From CAVZBW01 sp963773635 (lineage in GTDB: Bacteria > Actinomycetota > Acidimicrobiia > Acidimicrobiales > RAAP-2): a stretch of 64,000 bases of DNA. A program made the position numbers and the translations under genes. Where the stretch lies: assembly GCA_963773635.1 (NCBI GenBank), contig CAVZBW010000002.1:124001-188000 (forward strand), read 5' to 3'. Below the pieces are notes generated by a model. The model was not told where the DNA came from and made no database searches. It worked only from the letters and a program-made list of their open reading frames with translations. Below, piece by piece: positions 1 to 8,443 of the stretch; position 1 is the stretch's first letter, and the number at the start of each line of letters is the position of its first letter.

Positions 1-2
1 AC

Positions 3-602
3 GGAGAGGTCGTCGGCCGGCTGGTCGACGAGGCCTACGGTCGTCCGGTCCACGGTTCCGGGGCGAAGGCCGTGCCGCACTTCCACGCCAACGGCAAGAC
101 GGGATCCACCGCCAACGGCGCCGGTCGAGCAGCTGCGGTCGGCCACCCGGACGCGGCGGCGAGCACCGATCCACTGGACACCGGGGACGGAGTACGGGAT
201 TCGGCCGCGCCTGCCCCCGCGGGGCTGGCGAGCGTCGACCGCTCCACCGAGCCGGGCCGCTCTTCGGACGGGATGGAGGGGAGCGCCGTCGCCGGACAGT
301 CGCCGTCGAGCGGGCCCGCTCCGTCGAGCCTGGTGGCCGAGCCCTGGCCTCCGCCCAGCCCGCAAGCCCCCTTGACCGCGGCGCCCCCGCCACCTCCCGG
401 ATCGCCTCCACCACCCCCGCCGCCGCAGGCGGGCTGGGCCCCGCCGAGATGGGCCGGGCAGCCGGCGGACGGTGGGAAGGGTCTCGACCAGTACGCCAAC
501 CCCCAGCACCCGGGTCGTCAGAACGCCAACGATCAGTACGCCAACCCCCAGCACCCTCCGGGCCCAGCGGAACCCGGCCCCGCTCAGCCGGACCCCAGCT
601 GA
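3..602 (+). CDS. 3' end of an unidentified gene, proline-rich C-terminus
   Basis: The frame is open to the left edge, so this is the tail of a gene that begins outside the window. About 20 in-frame codons precede the first GTG at 72, and they read like ordinary protein (GEVVGRLVDEAYGRP), so 72 is probably not the true start. The visible part is low-complexity: Ala/Pro/Gly-rich, with poly-Pro runs near codons 120-140, and it ends with two copies of QYANPQHP separated by a short Asn/Gln linker. No domain is recognisable. A disordered extracellular or scaffold tail is possible, but that is inference. The gene converges on the DUF5719 gene, and the two stop codons lie in one hairpin. Confidence 0.5.
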   Translation, partial: GEVVGRLVDEAYGRPVHGSGAKAVPHFHANGKTGSTANGAGRAAAVGHPDAAASTDPLDTGDGVRDSAAPAPAGLASVDRSTEPGRSSDGMEGSAVAGQSPSSGPAPSSLVAEPWPPPSPQAPLTAAPPPPPGSPPPPPPPQAGWAPPRWAGQPADGGKGLDQYANPQHPGRQNANDQYANPQHPPGPAEPGPAQPDPS

Positions 603-629
603 GCCCCCCTTAGGGCCGCTTCGGGCTCA
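600..629. terminator. Bidirectional hairpin over two convergent stop codons
   Basis: Perfect 7-bp arms TGAGCCC (600-606) and GGGCTCA (623-629) enclose a small inner CCC-TTA-GGG hairpin. The left arm contains the TGA of the plus-strand gene. The right arm contains the stop of the minus-strand DUF5719 gene. There is no T-tract, so an intrinsic terminator is inferred from position and symmetry only. Confidence 0.5.
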
Positions 630-2301
630 GCTGCTCGGGATGCCCTCGACGGTCACCACTCCGGGGGTGGCCGACGGGAGAAGGTCCTCGCTCACGACGA
701 GCGGCCCGCTACCGAGCACGCGGAAGGTCAGAGGCGTCAAGGAGCTCGGCTCGAAGATGCGAAGCCCGCCGGCCGGCACGGAGAGCTGCGTCCCGTGCGA
801 GACCTCGCTGAACCCGTGGTCGCCGAGCTCCTCCACGGTGGCGGTGACGGCGCTCGCGCCCGGGTTGGCGATCTCGATGGCACCGACCCTCGCCTGAGGA
901 ACGACCGGGCTGGAGGGCGCACCCGGCGCGAAGAGCAGCCAGGACGTGCCCGGACCCTGTGCCTGCTCCGATGCCGGCTCGACGCCGGAGAACGCCCCCG
1001 AGCGGGGTGCCGGGCCCGCCGAGGCCTCGACCGTCCGGCCCACGACCACCCCGCCGGCGTCGGACTGGACCTTGGTGACGTAGTCGACCGAGCCGGGAAT
1101 CCGTGTCTGCGAACTCAAGGCGAGCTGCCAGACCGTCCCACCCGCCACCGAGGCCGAGATGGGAGACACCGGGCCGGCGGGGAGGTGGAACGACACCGTG
1201 ACGTGCGCGGTCGTCGAGTTGGGGTTGAGCACGTCGAGGAGCACGGTGGTGGCCGGTGCGTTGGCCGTGCTGGGTATCACCCAGTGGTGCTGCGGCGAGC
1301 TGGTGCCGAGACTCAGGGAGAGCCCGGAGGTGGCCTTCTTTGGATCGCTCTGCAGCACGCTGGCGACGACGCGGCCCGACTTCGTCGTGACCATCGTGGC
1401 GACGAGGTCACGGTTCTGCACCAGCGACCCGATCGACTCGACGACGAGGGCCCCCGGCGCCAGGACGATCCCCTGGTAAGGCTCCGGCTGCACGACACCC
1501 GAGCTCGTGACGAAGGACAGGTTGACCACCGCCGTCGTGGTGGTCGGGTTGTAGACCTCCGTCGCCAGGGCTCGTCCGTTGGACGTCGATCCCGACGCGA
1601 AATACCAACTGGTGGAGGTGCTGGTCACGCACGGGACCTGCGACCACCCCGAACCGCCCTGCACCGTCTGGGCGACGGCGACGCCCCCTCCCGAGAGGTC
1701 CACCCGGGCGGCCAACCACTTCCCCGAGGCGCCGGCCGGAGGACCCACGAAGGACTCGCTGTGCGGACTCACCGAGACGGCGGAGGCCTGCGGCGGGCCC
1801 GACGTGCCGACCACCGTCATGGTGCCCTGCACCGTTTCCGACGAGACGTTCGTGAGCACGACGCCGAGGTGACCCTGACCGGATGTGGTGCCGCCTCCGA
1901 CGCAGTACCAGGAGGAGGACTGCGAACCCACCGGGGCGAGAGCGGCCACCGGGGTGACCGCGGCCGGGACGGCCGGGGTCGGGGTGGCGGCGTCGACGAG
2001 CGCGACCCCCACCAACACCACGGCAACCGCCCCCACCATCGCGAGCGACACTCGCTGCGCATGCCGGAGTTGACGGCGCTCCGACTGTCGCTGCCCCGGT
2101 TGGCCCTGCTCCGACTGACCCTGGCCGGACTACCCTGCCGGGCTGGCCCTGGCCGGACTGGCCCTGCCCGGACTGGCGGCGTTCGAAGTGGCGACGAGCG
2201 ATCATGCCTCGCTGACCGCCGCCCGCCGCCGGCGCGTCCGCCTGCTCGTGGTCGTAGGGGCCGGGACCGCCCGGCGGGGCGTCCGGCTCGTCGTCACTCA
2301 T
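627..2301 (-). CDS. DUF5719 family cell-envelope protein, frameshifted in an N-terminal repeat
   Basis: The long frame (GTG at 2051) encodes one membrane segment (MVGAVAVVLVGVALVDA) followed by about 440 exported residues of Ser/Thr/Val-rich beta-sandwich type, matching DUF5719 proteins. The natural start is probably ATG at 2301, which overlaps the stop of the upstream GT2 as ATGA. From there a cytoplasmic, charged N-terminus (MSDDEPDAPPGG) runs into a SGQGQ repeat. One repeat unit is 13 rather than 15 nt (2130-2142). Restoring two bases joins this frame directly to the 2051 frame, with the SGQGQ pattern continuing on both sides. Its function is unknown. DUF5719 genes commonly sit beside envelope glycosyltransferases in Actinobacteria, as here. 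Confidence 0.75.
2085..2172 (-). repeat. 15-bp coding tandem repeat with one 13-bp unit
   Basis: Six consecutive units of the type ctggccctggccgga (plus-strand sense) encode (S/P)GQGQ pentapeptides on the minus strand. Five units are 15 nt: 2085-2099, 2100-2114, 2115-2129, 2143-2157 and 2158-2172. The unit at 2130-2142 has only 13 nt and breaks the reading frame of the DUF5719 gene. Confidence 0.8.
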
Positions 2302-5300
2302 CGGTCCGTCCCCGGCGGAGCGCCCTCGGCCTCCTGTCCCGGGTAATCGGACCCCGCCGACTCCCCCCGGGATCCACCCACCAGCACCTCGTGTTCCTCG
2401 ACAACGGCATCGGGGGCGTGTGCCGGGTCGGAGACCAGCGCCCGAGTCGCCACCTCCGTGCGGTGCCGCCGGTAGACGATCAGCACGCCGGCGACCGCGA
2501 GCCAGGCCAACACCTCCAGCGTGACCACCAGCGGCACCAGAGGACCCGGAGACACCTGGAGGATCGCCTGCCCGGCGGCGGGCACCGAGTAGGCGGCCGC
2601 CCAGCCGTACGCGGAGCTCTGCGCCAAGGACCTCCCGTCGACGGCAAGGTGCCAGAGCCCGGCGGGGGCATAGGCAGCGACCATCGGCCCGCGACGCGCA
2701 GGTCCCTCCGAGCGGGTCCCGCCGCTGCTCGTTCCGAACACGCCGTGCCATCCGACGACGTCGCTCGGGCGGCCCCACGGGCCCTCCAGGCTCACGGGCC
2801 CGAGTGCGGCACTTCGCTGGGCGCGCTCGGGCACGTAGCCGCCGTTGGCGAACACGGTGTAACCCTCACCGCCGGGCACCACCCGCAGGCCGTCCTGCTG
2901 GAGCAGGCCCTCGAGGACCTCGGGCGGGGTCGGGAAGGCCTTGGCGCTCTGGATCCCCGGCGCCGAGGGCGCCAAGGTCTCCATCAACACCACGTATCGG
3001 ACACCGGTGGTGGCGAGGAGTTGACCGAGGGTGCTGGTGCGGCCGGATTCCGCCAGCTGGACCGCCTGGGCCAACCGGTCGGCGGGACCCGAGGAGGCCG
3101 GAGCCCAAAGGTTGCTCCCGTTGGGCATGCCGCCCTCGGACACCGAATAGGCGAGACCGGGCTGCACCGACCAGCCCGCACCGAGCAGCGACCGGGGATC
3201 TGCCAGCCACAGCACGCGGAACCCGCCGGGTGGCTTGGAGGACGAGATCCAGGCCAAGGACTGGGGCAGGTCCGTCCGGGGTAGCCCCCAGGACCCGTCT
3301 CCCACCTGGGCCAGCACCGGGAGCAGGCCCACCGCCGCTGCGACCAGGGCACCGAAGCTGCACAGCTGCAACCACCCGAACCGCAGATGCGTCAGCTCCT
3401 CCTCGAAGCTCGCGATGCCGATCCCGATGGCGGCGGCCACGGCGCACGCGGCAGGTGCGAGCAGCACGTCGACCTGCGGGGCGAACGAGCCCGTCCAGTG
3501 GCGCTGCACCATCCAGGCGAGCACCCAGGACACGAGCGCCAGCGTCCAGAGCCGTGCGGCCCAGGCCAGCCGGGGCCCGCGGCTCACGAGGAGCGGCAGG
3601 AGAGCGGCGACGACGAGGAGCCAGCTCAGCGGCGAGCTTCCGGTCGGACCCACGGCGAATCGGAGCAGGGACGACCACGACCACCCCGAGGATGCCGACA
3701 CGGGCAGTCCCAGCACCTCCAGCATCTGGCGACCGGAGAGCAGGAGGCTGATGCTCCAGGGGATGCACAAGATGGCGGCGACCACGCTCGCCCCGACGCT
3801 CACGCCGAGGGATCGCAGGCCCTCCAGACGCCCGGACACGAGGGACCCGAGGGGCAGGGCGATCCCGACGAGCAGCACGACCAGGCCGACCGCCGGGGCA
3901 AAGGACACGGCCACGGCCTCCACGACGCCGAGCGTCAGCATCTGCCCGGCGAGCGTGCCACGCCACCCATGGGGACGCTCGAAGGGTCCGAGCTCGCTCG
4001 CCCGAGCGAGGCGTGCCACCACCCATGGCGTGACCGCGAACACGACCAGGCCGTCCCAACGGCCCTGCGCCAGCGCGTTGTAGGCGAGCGGCAGGCCCAG
4101 ATAGGCGAGCCCCCCGGCGAGGCACGCCCGGGGCGAGCAGAGGGGCCGCAACAACCGCACGATCCCCCAGGCACCGAGCGGGATGCACCCGAGCACGAGC
4201 ACCTTCTGCACGAGGCCCATCCCCCCGAGCAGCACGGTGCCGACGATTCCGAGCACCCCGTAGGCCGGGGTGCTCGCCGCACCGCTCCCCAGCCCGGCAG
4301 GTTGCCACCCCGAGAAGAACTGGTGCCAGGCGGAGGTCCATGACGGCAGCGGCACCAGTTGACCGACGATGGGAAATGCCCCACGCAGCAGCTGGCGGCT
4401 CCCGACGATCAGGAGCACCGCGACCACGATCCAGGTGAGCACCCGTGCTCGCTGCGTCGACAATGCGGGAAGGCGGCCGGCACGGCGCCGCTCCTCGATC
4501 TCGTCGAAGCTGGCGTCCTCGGAAAACGCTCCGCCCACGCTCCCGGTGAGCTCGGGCTCGCTGCCCGCCCCGGCCGCCGACGGCTCGGCATCCGGTTCTT
4601 CCCGCGCCGCGACGACGCCGAGATGGGCGACCTGGGTGAAGTAGGCCGACAGCCGGGCGCTGCCGGGGTTTTGCAGGCGGCGGACCTCGCCGTCTCGCCG
4701 CTGGCGATGGGCCCGGACGACCGCACGGCGCTGCCTCAGGTCCGAGAGGTGGCGGAGGTTCCACGACCATGCCCCGACGACGCCCCGGGCCCGTGGGACG
4801 TCGCCGGAGACGAGGGCCACCAACGCCTCGCCCACCGAGAGCGCGAGCACCTGGGGCACGACCCGCAGGAGATGCCACCACCCGTAGCAGGTGAGGACGG
4901 CGCGCAGCTCGTGACGACGCTCGAGTTGCTCCAAGCTCGGCGGAGGGGGCGCACCGGCCTGCTCCTCCAACCCGCGGCGGCCGTTGACCAGGGCCTCGAG
5001 GTGGCGCACCGAGGCCTGGGGAGCGACCACCACCCGAGACCCGGCGATCTGCGCTCGCCAAGAGAGGTCCAGGTCCTCCCCCATGGCCGCGATGCTGCCG
5101 TCCATCCCCTCGATCTCGCGAAAGAGATCGGCTCGCACGAGCACACAGCCTCCGGGCGCCACGAACACATCGCGCACGCTGTCGTGCTGCCCGTGGTCCA
5201 CCTCACCCGGCTGGAGACGGTCGACCACGGCTCCGGTCTTGTCGGCGCTCCGGCCGACGTGGAGCAGCACCCTCGGGTCGTCCCAACGGGTCATCTTCGG

Positions 5301-5702
5301 CGAGACGAGGCCGGCGTTGGACCGGAACGACTCTTCCACGAGCAGCCGGACGGCATCCGGGGCGAGCGCCACGTCGTCGTGGCACAGGAGGAGGAAGGCG
5401 GCACCGCTCACCGTCCCCAGAGCCTCGTTGACCGCAGCCGAGAAATGACTCGCCTCGACCGACCGCACGAAGGCGCTGGGGATGACCTCGGCCACCCGTC
5501 CGGAGGGATCCGCCGCCGTCCGCGGCGCCACGACGAGGACCGAGAGGTCCTCGTAGTCCTGAGCGGCCAGGGAGGCCAGCGTCTCCTCGAACCAGTCGCC
5601 CGGATCGACGGCGACCACCACGGCGACCACCGCCGGGACATGGGCCTCGCTCGGCGACGGCGCGGGTGGCCTGCTCCTCGGCGCGGGCCCGGCCTCGCTC
5701 AT
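2298..5702 (-). CDS. Giant family-2 glycosyltransferase with multi-span membrane domain
   Basis: This 1134-aa protein has an N-terminal GT-A domain (about residues 20-270) with HDDVAL as the DxD-like metal site and a GEDLDLSWR acceptor motif. A linker follows, then about 12 hydrophobic spans (roughly 415-810), a large Gly/Ser-rich exported region with YVVLMETLAPS, a last span near 1065-1090 and a charged tail. Such proteins are expected to transfer sugars onto lipid-linked or exported envelope glycans; the acceptor is unknown. The stop overlaps the likely DUF5719 start as ATGA, so the two are translationally coupled. The start is ATG at 5702, next to an AT-rich promoter region. Confidence 0.85.
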   Translation of the reverse strand: MSEAGPAPRSRPPAPSPSEAHVPAVVAVVVAVDPGDWFEETLASLAAQDYEDLSVLVVAPRTAADPSGRVAEVIPSAFVRSVEASHFSAAVNEALGTVSGAAFLLLCHDDVALAPDAVRLLVEESFRSNAGLVSPKMTRWDDPRVLLHVGRSADKTGAVVDRLQPGEVDHGQHDSVRDVFVAPGGCVLVRADLFREIEGMDGSIAAMGEDLDLSWRAQIAGSRVVVAPQASVRHLEALVNGRRGLEEQAGAPPPPSLEQLERRHELRAVLTCYGWWHLLRVVPQVLALSVGEALVALVSGDVPRARGVVGAWSWNLRHLSDLRQRRAVVRAHRQRRDGEVRRLQNPGSARLSAYFTQVAHLGVVAAREEPDAEPSAAGAGSEPELTGSVGGAFSEDASFDEIEERRRAGRLPALSTQRARVLTWIVVAVLLIVGSRQLLRGAFPIVGQLVPLPSWTSAWHQFFSGWQPAGLGSGAASTPAYGVLGIVGTVLLGGMGLVQKVLVLGCIPLGAWGIVRLLRPLCSPRACLAGGLAYLGLPLAYNALAQGRWDGLVVFAVTPWVVARLARASELGPFERPHGWRGTLAGQMLTLGVVEAVAVSFAPAVGLVVLLVGIALPLGSLVSGRLEGLRSLGVSVGASVVAAILCIPWSISLLLSGRQMLEVLGLPVSASSGWSWSSLLRFAVGPTGSSPLSWLLVVAALLPLLVSRGPRLAWAARLWTLALVSWVLAWMVQRHWTGSFAPQVDVLLAPAACAVAAAIGIGIASFEEELTHLRFGWLQLCSFGALVAAAVGLLPVLAQVGDGSWGLPRTDLPQSLAWISSSKPPGGFRVLWLADPRSLLGAGWSVQPGLAYSVSEGGMPNGSNLWAPASSGPADRLAQAVQLAESGRTSTLGQLLATTGVRYVVLMETLAPSAPGIQSAKAFPTPPEVLEGLLQQDGLRVVPGGEGYTVFANGGYVPERAQRSAALGPVSLEGPWGRPSDVVGWHGVFGTSSGGTRSEGPARRGPMVAAYAPAGLWHLAVDGRSLAQSSAYGWAAAYSVPAAGQAILQVSPGPLVPLVVTLEVLAWLAVAGVLIVYRRHRTEVATRALVSDPAHAPDAVVEEHEVLVGGSRGESAGSDYPGQEAEGAPPGTDR

Positions 5703-5883
5703 AAGGGTTCGAGGCTATACGTTCGCGCTCAGCGAACCCGGGTCACGAGTGCTTGCAAATGTATACGTACAGATATACTCTTGTTTAAGATTTGGTGTTT
5801 ACGATTTGGAATCGGGAGATGGTGGAGGATCGCAGCGCGGTCCTTGGCCGTCTCATCGGACACGGAGCGTAGGAGGATCACCG
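5703..5883. promoter_or_regulatory. AT-rich divergent promoter region
   Basis: This gap between the GT2 and the small plus-strand gene has an abruptly AT-rich core (about 5750-5815). For the plus strand, TTGCAA (5753-5758) and TATACT (5774-5779) are 15 bp apart, resembling -35 and -10 boxes. GTATA/TATAC arms (5761-5778) and TTCGC/GCGAA arms (5722-5736) could bind regulators. AGGAGG at 5871 is the ribosome-binding site of the plus-strand gene. Assignments are by inspection only. Confidence 0.4.
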
Positions 5884-6243
5884 ATGACGGAGTTGGAAGA
5901 GATTCCCGGAGAGATCGCCAAGATCACCCGAGATGCGGCCTATGTGGCCGTTGGTCTCGGCGTCCTCGGCCTGCAGCGGACACAGGTCCAGCGCCAGGCC
6001 CTCCAGCGCCGGGTGCGAGCGGGGGAGCTGGACGACGTGGTGGCCGGACTGCGAGCGGGTCTGACCAGGAGCGTGCAGCAGGCAGACGCCGTCGTCGAGG
6101 CGACCATCGGACAACTCGAGTCCTCGCTCGAGCCCTTGGAGCAGCAGCTCCCCCAGCCGGTTCGAGAGCTGGTCGCGTACGCACACACCCGGGCACGCGA
6201 GGTGCGCTGCCAGCTTCGTCAGGCCGTGGCCCCCGCGGGCTGA
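5884..6243 (+). CDS. Small helical (coiled-coil or phasin-like) protein, function unknown
   Basis: The 119-aa product starts at ATG 5884, 7 nt after AGGAGG; the longer frame from 5749 has no such signal and begins in the AT-rich promoter. It opens with an acidic stretch (MTELEEIPGEIAK), then a short apolar patch (AAYVAVGLGVLGLQ) and long amphipathic helices rich in Gln, Arg, Glu and Leu (QVQRQALQRRV, EATIGQLESSLEPLEQQ). This resembles phasins or apolipoprotein-like surface-binding helical proteins, but no family is certain. It stands alone, convergent with the following epimerase. Confidence 0.6.
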   Translation: MTELEEIPGEIAKITRDAAYVAVGLGVLGLQRTQVQRQALQRRVRAGELDDVVAGLRAGLTRSVQQADAVVEATIGQLESSLEPLEQQLPQPVRELVAYAHTRAREVRCQLRQAVAPAG

Positions 6244-6283
6244 TCCGGCCCGGCGAGCGGCCGAGCCCTCGGGGGCGACCGGC

Positions 6284-7177
6284 TCAGCAGATCCGCTGCT
6301 CCCAATAGCGGAGCACGTCGACCAGGGTGTCCTCGAGGGACACCTCCGGCTTCCAGCCGGTCGCCGCCTGCAGCCTGGCCGGCGAGCCGGCCAGCACGGG
6401 GACGTCCACCGGTCGTACGAGGGAGGGGTCGGTGACCAGCTCGAGCTCGGCGCCGGCCAGCTCGAGCAGGCCGGAGGCGATCTCGGAGATGGCTACGTCC
6501 CGCCCCGAGCAGACCTGGTAGATGGTGCCGGCCTCACCGTTGCACACGAGGAGGCGGTAGGCGCGGGCCACGTCGCGCACGTCGGTGAAGTCCCGCCGGG
6601 TGGTGAGCGTGCCGACCGAGAGCGTGGACGCCGGCGCTCGCTTCGCCTCCACGATCCGGCGGGCGAGACCCGAGACGGCAAAGGTCGGCGCCTGCCCCGG
6701 TCCGATGTGGTTGAAGGGGCGCACCACCAGCACGCGTTGCCCGTAGGCACGCCAGGCCTGGAGGGCGACCTGCTCGGCCGCCGCCTTGCTCGCCGCGTAC
6801 GGCGATACCGGCGCCACCGGGGAGTCCTCGGTCAGTGGCAGCTGATCTGCGACGACCGTCCCGTACACCTCCGCGGAGCTCACCACGAGGACGCTCTCGC
6901 ACCCGCTCGCCCTGGCGGCCGCAACGACCGATGCCGTCCCGAGGACGTTTACTCGCAGCACCTCGTTGGGAGCGTCCCACGACTCGCCGACGTGGGTGAG
7001 ACCCGCCAGGTGGTAGACGGCGTCCGGGGCGACGTCGCGCAGTGCCGGTCCGATGGCCGCGGGGTCCGCGACGTCGGTCTCGAGATCGACGATCGCCACC
7101 TCGTCGCCTTGCGCCCGCAGGTGCTCGGCCAGCCAGGTGCCGACGAACCCGCGCCCTCCGGTGATGAGCGCTCGCAC
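6284..7177 (-). CDS. Extended-SDR NDP-sugar epimerase/reductase (GDP-6-deoxy-mannose reductase-like)
   Basis: The 297-aa Rossmann protein has an N-terminal nucleotide motif (ITGGRGFVGTWLAEHL), Ser at VVSSAEVYG and a YxxxK catalytic motif in SPYAASKAAAE. VRPFNHIGPGQ and RRDFTDVRDV are typical of GDP-4-keto-6-deoxy-mannose reductases and related epimerases. It probably makes an activated deoxyhexose for the adjacent glycosyltransferases. The stop of the GT4 gene upstream in the transcription unit lies 9 bp before this start, so they are likely co-transcribed. The exact substrate is not determined by the sequence. Confidence 0.8.
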   Translation of the reverse strand: MRALITGGRGFVGTWLAEHLRAQGDEVAIVDLETDVADPAAIGPALRDVAPDAVYHLAGLTHVGESWDAPNEVLRVNVLGTASVVAAARASGCESVLVVSSAEVYGTVVADQLPLTEDSPVAPVSPYAASKAAAEQVALQAWRAYGQRVLVVRPFNHIGPGQAPTFAVSGLARRIVEAKRAPASTLSVGTLTTRRDFTDVRDVARAYRLLVCNGEAGTIYQVCSGRDVAISEIASGLLELAGAELELVTDPSLVRPVDVPVLAGSPARLQAATGWKPEVSLEDTLVDVLRYWEQRIC

Positions 7178-7186
7178 GCCCGCACC

Positions 7187-8443
7187 CTAGCCAACGGCGC
7201 CCGCGGGCAATCCTGCAGCGAACCGGTACGCGTCGAGGTGACGGGCCAGGCTGGCCGACCAGGTGTACCCGGCAGCGGTCGAGAGCCCGGCGTCCCGCCG
7301 CGCCTCGGCGCGCTCGGCGCCCTCCCCGAGCACCTCGTCGATCGCGTCGGCCAGCTCCACGGCGTCGCCGGGAGACACGAGCACCGCCGCGCTGCCCGCC
7401 AGCTCGGCCATGGCCGTGCCCGTGGTCGTGACGAGCGGGGTCCCGCAGGCCAGGGCCTCGATCGCCGGGAGCCCGTAGCCCTCGGCCAGCGACGGGTAGG
7501 CCGCGACGGCGGCCCGGCGGAGGAGGGCCGGCACGGCACCGTCCGCGACGTAGCCGAGCCTCAGGATCCTCTCGCCGCCTGCGACCGTGGCGATGGCCCG
7601 CTCGACCTCCGTCGTCCCCCATCCGGGCTGGCCGGCGATGACCAGACGGAGGTCTCGGTGCCGGCGGCTGAGGGCGCCAAAGGCCCGGACGAGCGTGGCC
7701 ACCCCCTTGCGCGGCTCGATGGTCCCGACGAAGAGGACGAAGGGCCACTGCCGATCGATGCCGAGGGGCCCCAGGATCTCGTCGTCCGCTCCAGGTCGCG
7801 CCTCCCGAGGGACGAAGCGCTCGTGGTCCACTCCGTGGGGGGCCACGAAGATCGGGGCGCGTACCTCGCAGACGGTCGACAGCTGCTCGGCCGTGGCCTG
7901 CGACACGCAGATGATCGCCGCCGCCCGCCGAGCCGCCACGCGGATGGCCCGGCGAAACACGAGCACCTTGGACCTCTGGTGCCATTCGGGGTGGTCAAAG
8001 AAGGTGCAGTCGTGCACGGTGACGACCGAGGGCACCGAGCTTCGCTCCGGCATCGTGTAATGGGGGCCGTGGTGGACGGCCGGCGATCGCCGGGCCAGCC
8101 AGCGCGGCAGGACGAGTTGCTCCCAGGCCAGCCGCGTCGGCCGGGCGTCCGGTGCGATCGCCGCCACCTCGAGCCGACCGGGCCGCGGCCGGGCGCGGCC
8201 TCGGCGCCCCGCGTCCGACGACGGGGCCTCCTCGTCCGGCCCGGGTCCGTCGTGCGCGAGGTGGCGCCAGCGGGCAGCGTCGGAACGCCGGCTGACGAGG
8301 ATCGGCGCGACGGAGGACTCGCCGGCCAGGGCCCGCGCCAGGGCGAGCACGTACTGGCCGGCGCCTGCGGCCCGCACGGGGATCGCCGAGACGTCAAGCG
8401 TGAGCGAGAGGGGTCGCGCCGGGCCGGCGGCCGCCTCGCTCAC
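7187..8443 (-). CDS. GT4 glycosyltransferase, third of a tandem trio
   Basis: The 418-aa protein is a GT-B fold enzyme. The donor-binding half shows FVGTIEPRKGVATLVRAF and the E-x7-E signature in PSLAEGYGLPAIEALACG. The acceptor half contains HHGPHYTMP and VTVHDCTFF. The start chosen is GTG at 8443, which overlaps the stop of the preceding GT4 gene as GTGA; the frame runs further upstream only because it overlaps that gene. It probably acts in the cytoplasm, adding a hexose or deoxyhexose to a lipid-linked or polysaccharide acceptor together with its two sister enzymes. Confidence 0.8.
   Translation of the reverse strand: MSEAAAGPARPLSLTLDVSAIPVRAAGAGQYVLALARALAGESSVAPILVSRRSDAARWRHLAHDGPGPDEEAPSSDAGRRGRARPRPGRLEVAAIAPDARPTRLAWEQLVLPRWLARRSPAVHHGPHYTMPERSSVPSVVTVHDCTFFDHPEWHQRSKVLVFRRAIRVAARRAAAIICVSQATAEQLSTVCEVRAPIFVAPHGVDHERFVPREARPGADDEILGPLGIDRQWPFVLFVGTIEPRKGVATLVRAFGALSRRHRDLRLVIAGQPGWGTTEVERAIATVAGGERILRLGYVADGAVPALLRRAAVAAYPSLAEGYGLPAIEALACGTPLVTTTGTAMAELAGSAAVLVSPGDAVELADAIDEVLGEGAERAEARRDAGLSTAAGYTWSASLARHLDAYRFAAGLPAGAVG

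Noticed and set aside
795..3284. Very long plus-strand open frame opposite the DUF5719 and GT2 genes
   Set aside because: Arg/Gly/His-rich translation with no domain. It is the mirror of GC-rich codons in real genes on the other strand; similar shadows exist at 4359-6308, 10708-12510, 28937-32155 and 42756-45161.
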